A DNA stretch of 64,000 nucleotides from Rhipidocladum racemiflorum (lineage: Eukaryota; Streptophyta; Magnoliopsida; Poales; Poaceae). Where the stretch lies: the NCBI GenBank assembly GCA_036346355.1, contig CM070572.1, positions 2,425,001 to 2,489,000 on the forward strand, in the 5' to 3' direction. Numbering within the stretch: position 1 is the stretch's first letter; every line of letters starts with the position of its first letter. The notes beneath the pieces are model-generated. The model was not told where the DNA came from. It made no database searches and saw only the letters and a program-made list of their open reading frames with translations. Positions 20,970-32,500 of the stretch are shown piece by piece. Made by a program: the position numbers and the translations under genes.

Positions 20970-23821
20970 GATACAGTCAAACACCACAAAGGCGAGTTCC
21001 CGTAACAAAGCCTTTCGGAAGCCTCAAACAACACAGGTGGTCCTCTCCGGTTCGTGCTCTACACCATCCCTTCCCTTAGCCAAGGCGAAGTATGGGACCA
21101 ACACACCGTTAGATGGGTATCGGCCACGCCCACGATACGCTCCCCCGTACAATCACACAAACGGTGTAATTGACACCCTGAGGCTCCACAAGTGAGTCCT
21201 TAGCGACTTAGTCAACTAGGGTCGTCCCATTCCAGCCATGTGGTTGCAAGTATAACCCAGTTCAAAGGCTTGCAAGGTTAAGTCCTTAGAGTGACCAGGG
21301 CAAGACTACCTGAAGAACCAAATCAACATCCCCAGTGCCACACTGGCCCACCTGATCATTCTTGCCACATGCCCCGGCCGAAAGCTATTTATCAAAACCC
21401 CAGTTGATTACCAAGCACCACGTGCTATCAACATCACATGATACCTTTCCAAAACAGGTTCAATACATCATTAAGTCAATATTAACGTTTGATTGTCCAA
21501 AATCATGTCATGAGCACGTAGCAGGTCTAAGCAATATACTACAACGGTCTAAAAACCCATGTTGGCAATGTGTTTATGTCCAACTAGTAAACCACAACTA
21601 GGGTGACAAGGGGTCATGGCACATATTTAATTAATCAAGGTGTCATACAGCAAATTGGTATTTATCTAATCTCCCATATTTAATAAAGTATTTTCTAATT
21701 GAACTAGCATGCAATAATTTGAACCAAAATAGATTTCAAAATGGGATCAACATGGTCAAAGCATAACTTGCCTTCAAAGAGTACTTGTTCTTGGTCCTGA
21801 GTTGGATCCTGAGTCAATACTTCTCCTTCGAATCCTTCCGGCACTTCAACGTCTACTCGTAAAGCGTGCAAATAGCAACACACAAATAAACAATAGGCAA
21901 AAACATCCCAAAACTCCAAATAAAATCCATAAACAGAGAGAACATAATTTTCAGGATTTTTAGGAACTGGAATCGTCCAAATCGGAGTTAAAATGCAAAA
22001 GTCATGATTTATTAAAGTTTAAATAATCAATTAAATAATATTACAGAGAAAAACTTTAGTCCAAAAATTTATTAAAATTCATATTTGAGTAGATCTGAAT
22101 TTTATACAAATTTAGAAATTTGAATCACTCAAATCGGAGTTGAAACGCAAAAGTTATAAGCGTTTGAAGTTTGAAACAAAATCTGAAATCATTATTTCGA
22201 ATTAATAAATCATTTTCTTTTTCGGAAATTAATTATTGCGTCAGCGGTGACACGTGGCAGCCTCTGATTGGGCGGCTGACGTCAGCCGGTCCATGGACTT
22301 GGTCCATGCTTGGTCAGTCTACCGTGGACCCGCCACTACCACGTGGATCGATGGGCTTGGGACTCACGGGGTGACGCTATCGCCGACGTCACGGGCTCGG
22401 CCGCACGGCCGACAGTGGAACCCACCGGTGACGCCGTGGGTGACGCTACGGTGCGATCATCGACATGTGGGCCCGCCTTGTCGGGCCGGCGGGGTTCACG
22501 ACGCATGGCGTGGTCGACAGTGGAGTCCTCGACACGCGGCCCCGCGTGTCGAGACACTCACGCCGCTGGCGCCGATCCAGGCGGTCCAGCCTTCCCGCCA
22601 CGTGGCGCGATCTTGCCCGTTGGTTTGAAAATCAACGGCGCGGATTAGATCTAGCGTAGTGCTTTGAAAAACAACTCCGCTGATCCAGACCGTTCGATCT
22701 TGATCGGACGGTCAAGATTCAATCTAACCTGGTGCGATTCTAGCTACGTGGCACAATCTAAGCCGTTGGATCTAGATCCGACGGTTGAAAATAGATCCGC
22801 AGGTTGCACGTGAGATCTCACCGCGGTGTGACGTGGCGCGATCTCGAGCCCTTGGATCCTGATCGGACGGCTAAGCGTAGCTCGTGGGATTCGCGATGGC
22901 GACGCAGCGAGCGAAGGCCACCGGAGATGAAGACGACGACGAGTCCAACGGCGCTCGGGCTTCTCGGCGAAGTGAAGGGTACTCCGAACGCGTCTCGCCT
23001 TGGGGAATCCGGATCTGGGCTTGATGACGGCGGAGGACGACGGACGGCGGCGATATCGGCGTTGCCGCGGAACGGAATTCCAACTCCGGCGAGCTCAGAC
23101 GGCAAACGCGGCGGCTCAGCGAGATGGCTTGGGGCACGGGTGCGCCACGGAAGTCTAGGTCACGACCGTGGTGGCGGCGCATTAAATAGGGGCCTCGGCG
23201 TCTGCGGAACGCACGGAGACCGAGGTCGACACGGCTTCGACGGCGAGTCCGGCGCGGCACGAGAGGCGACGTGGCGCAGCGTGAGCCGTTGGATCTCGAT
23301 CCAGCGGTCTTGCGCGGTTGGAGTCGGTCGGACTCGGGCGAGCTGGCTCGGTCGGGCTCGGGCTCGGTGACGTGGCTCAATCGTGGCCGTTGGATCAAGA
23401 TCCAGCAGTCGCGCGTTAAGGCTTTCGGCCGAGTGGGTTCGGTCGAGTCACGTGACTCGGGTCGGACTCGAACTCGAGTCTGACTCGGGCTCGGTCGGAT
23501 GAATAGTACAAACCCACTCGCATTTTCCAGCGATTTAATATTTAAAATAATTCCCAGTAATTCATTTAATTCATTAAAAATAGCAAAATACTCAGAAAAA
23601 TTCCAGAAAAATTCTGGAAATTATTTTAGAGCATTTGGGACTCAAATAAAATATTTCCAACAAAACTTTATTTGAAAATTTAATTTCTTTAATTATTTCA
23701 ATATGGAATAAATTCAAATAAATTCCAAATGAATCCAAATAAATTCCAGAAAATTCCAAAAATTCACCAAAGTGAAAAATAGTAATTAATTTCATGAAAA
23801 GCAAAAAATTAGGGTGTTACA

Positions 23822-23836
23822 AACCTCCCCCCCTTA
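23822..23836 (-). other. Polypurine tract, Gypsy element 1
   Basis: The minus strand reads TTAAGGGGGGGAGGTT immediately before the TGTAACACCC LTR start. Confidence 0.8.
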
Positions 23837-23857
23837 ATAGAATCTCGTCCCCGAGAT

Positions 23858-26743
23858 TCAGGGCTTACTAAAGAATAGGTCCGGAAACTCTTTCCTTAAA
23901 TCCTCTTCTCGTTCCCAAGTTGCTTCACTCTCTGTATGGTTGCTCCACTGAACTCTACAGAAACGGGTTGACTTGTTCCTAGTCTCTCGATCCATAGTGT
24001 CCAAAATCCTCACGGGATGCTCCTTGTAAGTCAGATCTTCTTGCAGCTCAATTGACTCCAAGGGCGTTTGCTCCTCTGGCACTCGAAGACACTTCTTTAG
24101 CTGGGACACGTGGAACACGTCATGTACTCCTGCTAACGACTGCGGCAACTCTAGCTGGTAAGCAACTTCGCCTTTGCGGCTCAAAATCCTAAATGGTCCA
24201 ACATATCGGGGTGCAAGTTTCCCCTTGGCATGGAACCTCTTAACTCCCCTGAGAGGCGTAACTCTGAGGTATACATAGTCCTCTGGTTCAAAACTCAAGT
24301 CCCGGCGACGGTTGTCAGCGTAACTCTTCTGTCGTGATTGGGCTATCTTCAACCTTTCCCTAATCGTGGCTATCTGCTCTTCAGCTTCCTGGAGTATATC
24401 AGGCCCGAAGACACGGCGCTCGCCGGTCTCATTCCAGTTTAATGGCGTTCGACAGGGCCGACCATACAGTGCCTCAAAAGGTGACATCTGTAAACTAGCT
24501 TGGTAGTTATTATTGTAACTGAACTCGGCATACGGCAAACTCTTATCCCAAGAGGTAGCATAAGCCAATGCACACGCTCTTAGCATATCCTCCAGAATCT
24601 GATTGACTCTTTCGGTCTGTCCATCCGTCTGTGGATGATAGGCTGTACTGAAGTTCAAACGGGTTCCCATGGCTTCATGCAACTTAATCCAGAACCTTGA
24701 GGTAAACTGGGTACCTCTGTCCGATACAATCCTTTTTGGTATTCCATGCAAACAGACGATCCTGATCATATACAATTCTGCTAACTTATCCCCCGAGTAA
24801 GTGGTCTTTACGGGGATAAAATGAGCTACTTTGGTCAAACGATCTACTATAACCCATATGGAGTCATAACCCCCTTGAGTCTTGGGTAAACCAGTGATGA
24901 AATCCATTCCAATTTCCTCCCACTTCCACTCAGGTATCTTCAACGGCTGTAGCAATCCTGCCGGTCTCTGATGCATTGCCTTGACTCTCTGGCATACGTC
25001 GCACAATGCAACATGCTCGGCAACTTCTCGCTTCATGCTTGGCCACCAGAATCTTTCCTTCAAATCCTGATACATTTTGGCGCTTCCAGGATGAATTGAA
25101 TACTTGGAGTCATGGGCTTCCTCCAGAATCAGTTGCTTTAATTCCTTCTTATTCGGCACGCAAATCCGCTCCTTCATCCATAACGTGCTCTGCCCATCTA
25201 GCTTGAAATCCTTTGCCTTGCCTTCCTCCATTTTGGACTTAATCCTACGGATCTTGTCATCATCCTTCTGTCCTTCTCGGATCTGATCTTCTAGGGTAGG
25301 CTTTACTTCTAATGCGGCCAAGAATCCATTGGGTACCACCTCAATCCTCATTCTCTGAAATTCCAGGCATAACTCATCCTGATTCGTGGCTATTAACATA
25401 TTCATGGTATGGCTTTTCCGACTCAAGGCATCGGCAACTACGTTGGCCTTTCCGGGATGATAATGAATTCCAACATTGTAGTCTTTGATCAACTCCAACC
25501 ATCTCCTTTGCCTCATATTCAGATCCGACTGGGTGAATATGTACTTAAGGCTCTTATGATCCGTGTACACTTCACATCTGTTCCCGATCAGATAGTGACG
25601 CCATATCTTCAAGGCATGCACTACGGCAGCTAACTCTAGGTCATGTGTTGGGTAATTCTCCTCATGCGGCCTCAACTGCCTTGATGCATAAGCAACAACC
25701 TTTCCGTTCTGCATCAACACACATCCAAGTCCTTGGCGTGATGCATCACAATAGATATCAAAGCTTTGGTTGACATCCGGTAGAACTAACACCGGTGCTG
25801 ATGTCAATCGCTTCTTCAGCTCCTGAAAACCTTTCTCACATTCTGGCGTCCATGCAAACTTCTTCTCCTTTTTCAGCAATTGCGTAAGAGGTCTCGCAAT
25901 TGTCGAAAAGCCTTCAATGAAACGGCGATAGTATCCTGCCATTCCAAGGAAACTTCTAATCTGGGTCACGGTCTTTGGCTGATCCCAATGTAACACAGCT
26001 TCTACCTTGCTTGGATCAACGGCGACTCCTTCTGCGGTCATTACATGTCCAAGAAACTCCACCTTATCCTTCCAAAAATCACACTTGCTGAACTTGGCGA
26101 AGAGTTGCTGTTCCCTCAGCTTTTCCAACACTCGCCTCAAGTGTTCGGCATGTTCATCCTCTGTCTTGGAGTAGATTAAGATATCATCTATGAACACGAC
26201 CACAAACTTGTCCAAATATTCCATGAACACCTTATTCATCATATTCATGAAATACGCTGGCGCATTTGTCAGACCAAAGGACATAACTGTAAACTCGTAA
26301 TGTCCATATCTTGACGAAAATGCGGTTTTCGGAATATCTTCTGATCGGATCTTCAACTGATGGTATCCCGATCTTAGGTCAATCTTGGAGAAAACTCCGG
26401 CTCCTCTTAGCTGATCAAACAAATCGTCAATCCTGGGTAGCGGATACTTATTCTTTACGGTGACTTCATTGAGTGCACGGTAGTCAATGCACATCCTGAA
26501 ACTCCCGTCCTTCTTCTTGACGAACAAAACTGGTGCTCCCCACGGCGACGAACTCGGTCTGATAAATCCTTTCTCCATTAACTCCTCCAGCTGTTTCTTC
26601 ATCTCTACCAACTCCTCGGTGGACATCCGATAGGGTCTCTTTGCTATCGGTCTTTGTGCAGTACAAGCTCGATTACAAACTCTATGTCCCCGTCTGGCGG
26701 CATACCAGGTAGATCTTCTAAAAACATCTGGGTACTCATTCAC
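23858..26743 (-). CDS. Gypsy pol: RT, RNase H, integrase, chromodomain (damaged N-terminus)
   Basis: 961-codon ORF. RT: KRPYRMS, FVKKKDGSFRMCIDYR, IDLRSGYHQL and the catalytic FIDDILIYS. RNase H: DASRQGLGCVLMQ and THDLELAAVVHALK. Integrase: HHCC finger, MDFITGLP, VSDRGTQFTS and TAYHPQTDGQTERVNQ. The end carries a chromodomain-like segment (VQWSNHTESEATWERE), which in chromoviruses targets integration to particular chromatin. The first about 30 codons read VFRRSTWYAARRG, which is not family-like, although family-like text resumes at PIAKRPYR. Two compensating frameshifts around 26640-26720 are the simplest explanation. The active sites are otherwise present. Confidence 0.88.
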   Translation of the reverse strand: MNEYPDVFRRSTWYAARRGHRVCNRACTAQRPIAKRPYRMSTEELVEMKKQLEELMEKGFIRPSSSPWGAPVLFVKKKDGSFRMCIDYRALNEVTVKNKYPLPRIDDLFDQLRGAGVFSKIDLRSGYHQLKIRSEDIPKTAFSSRYGHYEFTVMSFGLTNAPAYFMNMMNKVFMEYLDKFVVVFIDDILIYSKTEDEHAEHLRRVLEKLREQQLFAKFSKCDFWKDKVEFLGHVMTAEGVAVDPSKVEAVLHWDQPKTVTQIRSFLGMAGYYRRFIEGFSTIARPLTQLLKKEKKFAWTPECEKGFQELKKRLTSAPVLVLPDVNQSFDIYCDASRQGLGCVLMQNGKVVAYASRQLRPHEENYPTHDLELAAVVHALKIWRHYLIGNRCEVYTDHKSLKYIFTQSDLNMRQRRWLELIKDYNVGIHYHPGKANVVADALSRKSHTMNMLIATNQDELCLEFQRMRIEVVPNGFLAALEVKPTLEDQIREGQKDDDKIRRIKSKMEEGKAKDFKLDGQSTLWMKERICVPNKKELKQLILEEAHDSKYSIHPGSAKMYQDLKERFWWPSMKREVAEHVALCDVCQRVKAMHQRPAGLLQPLKIPEWKWEEIGMDFITGLPKTQGGYDSIWVIVDRLTKVAHFIPVKTTYSGDKLAELYMIRIVCLHGIPKRIVSDRGTQFTSRFWIKLHEAMGTRLNFSTAYHPQTDGQTERVNQILEDMLRACALAYATSWDKSLPYAEFSYNNNYQASLQMSPFEALYGRPCRTPLNWNETGERRVFGPDILQEAEEQIATIRERLKIAQSRQKSYADNRRRDLSFEPEDYVYLRVTPLRGVKRFHAKGKLAPRYVGPFRILSRKGEVAYQLELPQSLAGVHDVFHVSQLKKCLRVPEEQTPLESIELQEDLTYKEHPVRILDTMDRETRNKSTRFCRVQWSNHTESEATWEREEDLRKEFPDLFFSKP

Positions 26744-27323
26744 TACCGAAACATCCTCTATGCGATTGTCTTGGCATCATAACCATCAGCTGTCCATTCC
26801 TAACGGCAGTGGCTTGAAATTCTACTTTCTTCCCACTCGGGCTCTCAACTGAGATAGTCCTTCGTCCACAATCCAATACGGCCTTGTGCTTGGATAGCCA
26901 ATCCATTCCCAAAATAACATCTAAGGTCTGGGTCTCCAAAATAATAAGGTTCGCTAGGAACTCTGTTCCATCTATTAGTATTCTCACCCCGGAACATCCT
27001 ACTTTCGTTCGGAGTTCGGAACCAGGGGTTTGAACTACAAGCGTGCATTTAAGCCTTGCAATCCCCAAATCATTTTTAGCAGCAAAGCCTTGCGAAACAA
27101 ACGAATGCGAAGCTCCAGAATCAAACAAAACTGTCGCAGGTACTGAGTTAACAAGTAACTTACCCAGTACGACGTCCGTAGCATTCTGAAGTGCATCCGC
27201 GGTGACATGGTTGACTCGGCCTCTCACCACGATGCAGGTGTGACTCCTGATCTTTGGCGTCCTAGCCGGTGTGGATCCTAGATTGAAGCGGATCGGGGTC
27301 ACTCCGCCGTCTTCTTTGGGCAA
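26736..27323 (-). CDS. Gypsy aspartic protease segment
   Basis: Retropepsin-like domain with the active-site motif LFDSGASHSFVS and the downstream ILGMDWLSKH. It overlaps the gag frame by 62 bp and the pol frame by 8 bp, each in a different frame, so the original polyprotein has been broken by frameshifts (or relied on them). Confidence 0.82.
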   Translation of the reverse strand: MPKEDGGVTPIRFNLGSTPARTPKIRSHTCIVVRGRVNHVTADALQNATDVVLGKLLVNSVPATVLFDSGASHSFVSQGFAAKNDLGIARLKCTLVVQTPGSELRTKVGCSGVRILIDGTEFLANLIILETQTLDVILGMDWLSKHKAVLDCGRRTISVESPSGKKVEFQATAVRNGQLMVMMPRQSHRGCFGSE

Positions 27324-28296
27324 TCAGCTGTTGGCGAAGTGTCTGGCTCGTTGCGGTTGTAGCGCGTCTCACTTTTTCCTTCTTGTTGCACGAGCGGCAT
27401 TTATTGGGTGGGGTTTGATAGTTACGATTCATGGGTCTTGGTGCTGGTGACGGTGTCCTTGTAGCATTCTGTGGCTGGAATCTGAAAAATTGATTTGGTG
27501 CAACTCTCAGGCGTTGCTGAGCTCCCTGGCGTGATCCCTGCTGTTGCATCCTGCGCTTCCTGTTCTCATCCAGTTCCTTGCGCTTGTCCTCAAGAATAAG
27601 CGCCTTATTCACCAATTCCTGGAAATCTGGAAAGGTGTGGGTGATCAATCCCACCTGTAGTCCTGAGTTAAGTCCCTTCATGAAGCGAGACTGTCTGGCT
27701 TTATCTGTCGCTACATCCTCAGGTGCGTAGCGTGCAAGCTGCGTGAACTTATTCAGGTAGTCGGCCACTGGCTGATTACCTTGCTTGATGCTGAACTCCT
27801 CCTTCTTGAGATCCATGATTCCTTCAGGCACATGATACTGACGGAATGCAGCTGTGAACTCTTCCCAAGTGATATCTTGGGGGTTCTCTTGCGTGGCACA
27901 GAAGTTCTCCCACCATTCGGCGGCTGTTCCTTCCAACTGATGAGAAGCGTAGAGTACCTTCTCATTCCCCATGCATTGAGCGATGTGTAGCTTCCTCTCA
28001 ATTGATCTTAACCAATCATCAGCCTCCAATGGATTGGCATTCCCAGAAAATGTGGGTGGGTGAGTCCTCATGAATTCTGACAGTCTTGTATTCTGGCGTT
28101 GTCCCTGATTAACTTGATTAACTGTGGCCTGAGTAGTGACGTGTTGCATCATAGCATGCATCAACTGAGTCTGAGCAGCAAGAAATGCTCCAAAATTCTG
28201 TATGTCCAGTGGCGGTGCTGGTGCTCCATCATTGGGGTTTTCTGCTGGCCGAGAACCGCTTCCATTGCTTCCAAGGTTTCCGCGGGTGTTCACCAT
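27262..28296 (-). CDS. Gypsy gag (capsid), frameshifted at zinc knuckle
   Basis: The ATG at 28296 gives MVNTRGN, the usual start of grass chromovirus gag. The retrotransposon-gag domain spans about residues 80-230 (PPTFSGNANPLEADDWL, LEGTAAEWWENF, FSIKQGNQPVADYLNKF). A basic Gln/Arg-rich stretch follows, then CRSCNKK, the start of a CCHC knuckle after which the frame is lost. The protease frame takes over just downstream. Confidence 0.85.
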   Translation of the reverse strand: MVNTRGNLGSNGSGSRPAENPNDGAPAPPLDIQNFGAFLAAQTQLMHAMMQHVTTQATVNQVNQGQRQNTRLSEFMRTHPPTFSGNANPLEADDWLRSIERKLHIAQCMGNEKVLYASHQLEGTAAEWWENFCATQENPQDITWEEFTAAFRQYHVPEGIMDLKKEEFSIKQGNQPVADYLNKFTQLARYAPEDVATDKARQSRFMKGLNSGLQVGLITHTFPDFQELVNKALILEDKRKELDENRKRRMQQQGSRQGAQQRLRVAPNQFFRFQPQNATRTPSPAPRPMNRNYQTPPNKCRSCNKKEKVRRATTATSQTLRQQLIAQRRRRSDPDPLQSRIHTG

Positions 28297-28583
28297 CTGT
28301 CGATTCGCTCTAGGCTTTTAGAGATGAGAGGGAAATAAGGATAGACAAGTAATATGGAACTTATGCGGGGCGAAAGATGTAACTTTAAGGTCCAACTTTA
28401 TTATTTTAATCAATAGTAACTTGGTATGGTTGCTTACAATGCCTAGGGGCATTGCAACACATACTGCACACTCAGCAAGCAATGAAAATCCAAATCGATC
28501 TATCACTGGAGTCTAACGCCTAAAGGGTGACTCTTTATTCTATGACGCGACTCGGCGAAGGAGTCTCACTATGGAACCTACGC
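28297..28583 (-). other. Spacer between extra ORF and gag, Gypsy element 1
   Basis: Non-coding leader; I see no motif beyond ordinary low-GC sequence. Confidence 0.5.
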
Positions 28584-29304
28584 TCACTCATCGAGAAATC
28601 CTCCACGGCCTGGGTACGGATGCTGCGGCATAGGTGCGAAACGATTGCCATGTCCAGCAACTGTGTCATCTGTGGTAGTCGAAGATGCAGTGTCCTCCTC
28701 AAGCTCTGGCTCCTCCGGGTCTGGCTCGTGCAGCTCGAGCATTGGCTCTGGCTCTGGTCCGTACAAAGTCATCTCCAACTCGTCAATCCTTCTCAAAAGG
28801 TGTGACACATACTCTTGAGCTTCCCGCCATCTGTTCTTCTCTGTCGTGATCTCCTTGCGGGCCTTCTGTAGCTCCTTGCTTGTATCATCGAGTACATCCT
28901 CCTGGGCGACAACAAGTCGTGCCAACTGTGTGACCATGGCATTCTCATCCTGAATCGCCTTCGGGTCAAGAAGGTTATCGCTGCGCGGATGATAACGGAA
29001 CACCGTGCTCTCCAATTCTCCGGCGTAGATGCGGGTAATGTGCCGCATTGCTCGTCGTGACACTTCTTGGATACCCATCTGCATTGTAGACCTTACGGCG
29101 GTCACGGTGTATCGGGCGATTGCCTGGGCCCTTCTTCCTAGCAGGTACCTCAATCTTCACGTCACAAGCCTTGATCAATCCTGCTTGTCTGATCACTTCC
29201 ACTTGGTATTGGGGCTTCTCAAAATCTCCGAGAGTCTGTAGCATACGCCAAAGTTCCGCGGCGTGACCAACCTCCAGATCAACGTAGTTGAACTCTCCCT
29301 CCAT
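28584..29304 (-). CDS. Extra ORF upstream of gag in Gypsy element 1 (frameshifted)
   Basis: Two overlapping frames form one protein of roughly 240 aa. The ATG at 29304 opens MEGEFNYVDLEVGHAAELW and runs to about PARKKGPG; a one-base shift near 29115-29145 then leads into AIARYTVTAVRSTMQMG and on to the stop at 28584. The second half is a long charged helix, probably coiled coil (Glu/Lys/Arg-rich around LQKARKEITTEKNRWREAQ), ending in a Pro/Glu-rich acidic tail. Chromoviruses normally start with gag, so an ORF between primer site and gag is an addition. Similar unclassified proteins are frequent in grass repeats by my recollection. Function unknown. Confidence 0.65.
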
Positions 29305-29503
29305 CTGTCACAAGATGCTCACGTAAGAACTCGAAATTTTTAAATCGTGACAAGGTAAGGAAAAATTCAGCAAGAGACAAGAAAAGAGAGAAGGGGGTAA
29401 GTCGAGATATCATTTCTTATCTTGACGAACTTTTAGCTTTTTAGAAAATAGGTTTTAACCTCTCTACGACCATTCTAGCTAGGGTTGAGCCTACGGTCAG
29501 TAT

Positions 29504-29516
29504 GGCTCTGATACCA
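29504..29516 (-). other. Primer binding site, Met-tRNA, Gypsy element 1
   Basis: The minus strand reads TGGTATCAGAGCC, four bases inside the 5' LTR. Confidence 0.88.
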
Positions 29517-29520
29517 CCTC

Positions 29521-32500
29521 TGTCGGGACCCCGAATTTGCAAATCCGGACCCTCTGTGTATTCAGCACTAGTCCAGGAACGCGCTAGTGCACACAGTCTT
29601 AACATCGGTAAATATCACAATCATACCACTCGATACTAATAAAGTACTTTAATTTAATAATCAAACTGGTTACCCGACCTTAAGGTCAAGCTACAATTGT
29701 ACGCCTCGCAGGGCGAAACTTATTAAAAGGGAAATAATAGCAGCGGAAAATAAGATAACTTCGTGGCGCCATCCAGTATACCACAGGCAACTGACTGGGC
29801 TCGCTCCCTAAGTAGATGAGTCCTCGTGGAGCTCCTCCTCCAAAGCTGGTGTGGTCTCCTCTTCAACTGGTGTTGTATTGTGGCAAGGGTGAGTACTTGG
29901 TACTCAGCAAGTCATGCACAGAATGCAAGCTAATATACTATATGCATGGCTTGGTACAAAGGAATAGCTCGAGGTATATTTGCGATGCTTGACATTTGAC
30001 AAGTATCATAAGTAGATTCGAAAGCAGTAAAAACAAGTATAGCATAGATAACTGTTCAAAGAGTTTAGTAACATCTTTTTCCCGTCTTTAATCCACATAT
30101 CTATCAACATCATTATTTAACCCAAACCAACCCTTCAAATCCAAGTTATTTTTCAGAAAGTCTAACCCTTGACTGTAATCCCCGAGCATTGTCCAGTACC
30201 GTGGACTCGGCTATTCGAATAGATTCTACACTCTGCAGAGGTTGTGCACTTTACCCACAAGATACAGTCAAACACCACAAAGGCGAGTTCCCGTAACAAA
30301 GCCTTTCGGAAGCCTCAAACAACACAGGTGGTCCTCTCCGGTTCGTGCTCTACACCATCCCTTCCCTTAGCCAAGGCGAAGTATGGGACCAACACACCGT
30401 TAGATGGGTATCTGGCCACAGCCACGATCGCTCCCGTACAATCACACAAACGGTGTAATTGACACCCTGAGGCTCCACAAGTGAGTCCTTAGCGACTTAG
30501 TCAACTAGGGCCGTCCCATTCCAGCCATGTGGTTGCAAGTATAACCCAGTTCAAAGGCTTGCAAGGTTAAGTCCTTAGAGTGACCAGGGCAAGACTACCT
30601 GAAGAACCAAATCAACATCCCAGGCCACACCGCCCACCTCGATCATTCTTGCCACATGCCCCTTCCGAAAGCTATTTATCAAAACCCCAGTTGATTACCA
30701 AGCACCACGTGCTATCAACATCACATGATACCTTTCCAAAACAGGTTCAATACATCATTAAGTCAATATTAACGTTTGATTGTCCAAAATCATGTCATGA
30801 GCACGTAGCAGGTCTAAGCAATATACTACAACGGTCTAAAAACCCATGTTGGCAATGTGTTTATGTCCAACTAGTAAACCACAACTAGGGTGACAAGGGG
30901 TCATGGCACATATTTAATTAATCAAGGTGTCATACAGCAAATTGGTATTTATCTAATCTCCCATATTTAATAAAGTATTTTCTAATTGAACTAGCATGCA
31001 ATAATTTGAACCAAAATAGATTTCAAAATGGGATCAACATGGTCAAAGCATAACTTGCCTTCAAAGAGTACTTGTTCTTGGTCCTGAGTTGGATCCTGAG
31101 TCAATACTTCTCCTTCGAATCCTTCCGGCACTTCAACGTCTACTCGTAAAGCGTGCAAATAGCAACACACAAATAAACAATAGGCAAAAACATCCCAAAA
31201 CTCCAAATAAAATCCATAAACAGAGAGAACATAATTTTCAGGATTTTTAGGAACTGGAATCGTCCAAATCGGAGTTAAAATGCAAAAGTCATGATTTATT
31301 AAAGTTTAAATAATCAATTAAATAATATTACAGAGAAAAACTTTAGTCCAAAAATTTATTAAAATTCATATTTGAGTAGATCTGAATTTTATACAAATTT
31401 AGAAATTTGAATCACTCAAATCGGAGTTGAAACGCAAAAGTTATAAGCGTTTGAAGTTTGAAACAAAATCTGAAATCATTATTTCGAATTAATAAATCAT
31501 TTTCTTTTCGAAATTAATTATTGCGTCGTGACACGTGGCAGCCTCTCGATTGGGCGGCCGACGTCACCGGTCCATGGACTTGGTCCATGCTTGGTGGGGT
31601 CTACTGCGTGGACCCGACCCGCCACGTGGATCGATAGCTTGGGACTCACAGGGGTGACGCTATCGCCGACGTCGGCGGGCTCGGCCAAGACGGCTGACAG
31701 GTGGAACCCACCGGTGACGTCGTGGGTGACGTCACGGTGCGGTCACTGACATGTGGGCCCGCCTTGTCAGCGGCTGGGGTTCACGCACGCATGGCGTGGC
31801 TGACAGGTGGGTCCTCTGACACGCGGGCCCCGCGTGTCAGAGACACTCTCACGCGCGGCGCTGACCGCGCTGACCGCGGCGGTCCAGCTTCCCGCCACGT
31901 GGCGCGATCTTGCCCGTTGGTTTGAAAATCAACGGCGCGGATTAGATCTAGCGTAGTGCTTTGAAAAACAACTCCGCTGATCCAGACCGTTCGATCTTGA
32001 TCGGACGGTCAAGATTCAATCTAACCTGGTGCAGTTCTAGCTACGTGGCACAATCTAAGCCGTTGGATCTAGATCCGACGGTTGAAAATAGATCCAGAGG
32101 TTGCACGTGAGATCTCACCGCGGTGTGACGTGGCGCGATCTGAGCCCTTGGATCCTGATCGGACGGCTAGCGTAGCTCGTGGACGGCGATGGCGACGCGG
32201 CGGAGCAGAGGCCACCGGAGATGAAGACGACGACGAGTCCAACGGCGCTTCGGGGCTTCTCCGGCGAAGTGAAGGGTACTCCCGAACGCGTCTCGTCTTG
32301 GGGAATCCGGATCTGGGCTTGATGACGGCGGAGGACGACGGACGGCGGCAGTATCGGCGCGAATCGCGGCGAACGGAATTCCAACTCCGGCGAGCTCGTG
32401 CAGACAAGCAGCGGCGGCTCGGCGAGATGGCTTGGGAACGCAGTGCGCCACGGAAGTCTAGGTCACGGCCGTGGTGGCGGCGCATTAAATAGGGGCCTCG

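Larger units (their letters stand above)
12991..23821 (-). repeat. 3' LTR of Gypsy element 1, interrupted by Copia element 2
   Basis: 12991-13582 matches 29521-30112 and 20970-23821 matches 30261-33112. The Copia insertion replaces 148 bp of the LTR (counterpart of 30113-30260). Small indels versus the right LTR are concentrated in GC-rich stretches at 22240-23480, while AT-rich stretches are nearly identical. Confidence 0.9.

Noticed and set aside
20334..21008. 224-aa minus-strand ORF rich in His, Thr, Cys and Met
   Set aside because: Translation of the TG/CATGCA tract; low complexity and inside an LTR.
29504..29516. Met-tRNA-like sequences near LTRs taken as tRNA genes
   Set aside because: Only the 13-base primer complement is present, without a tRNA body.
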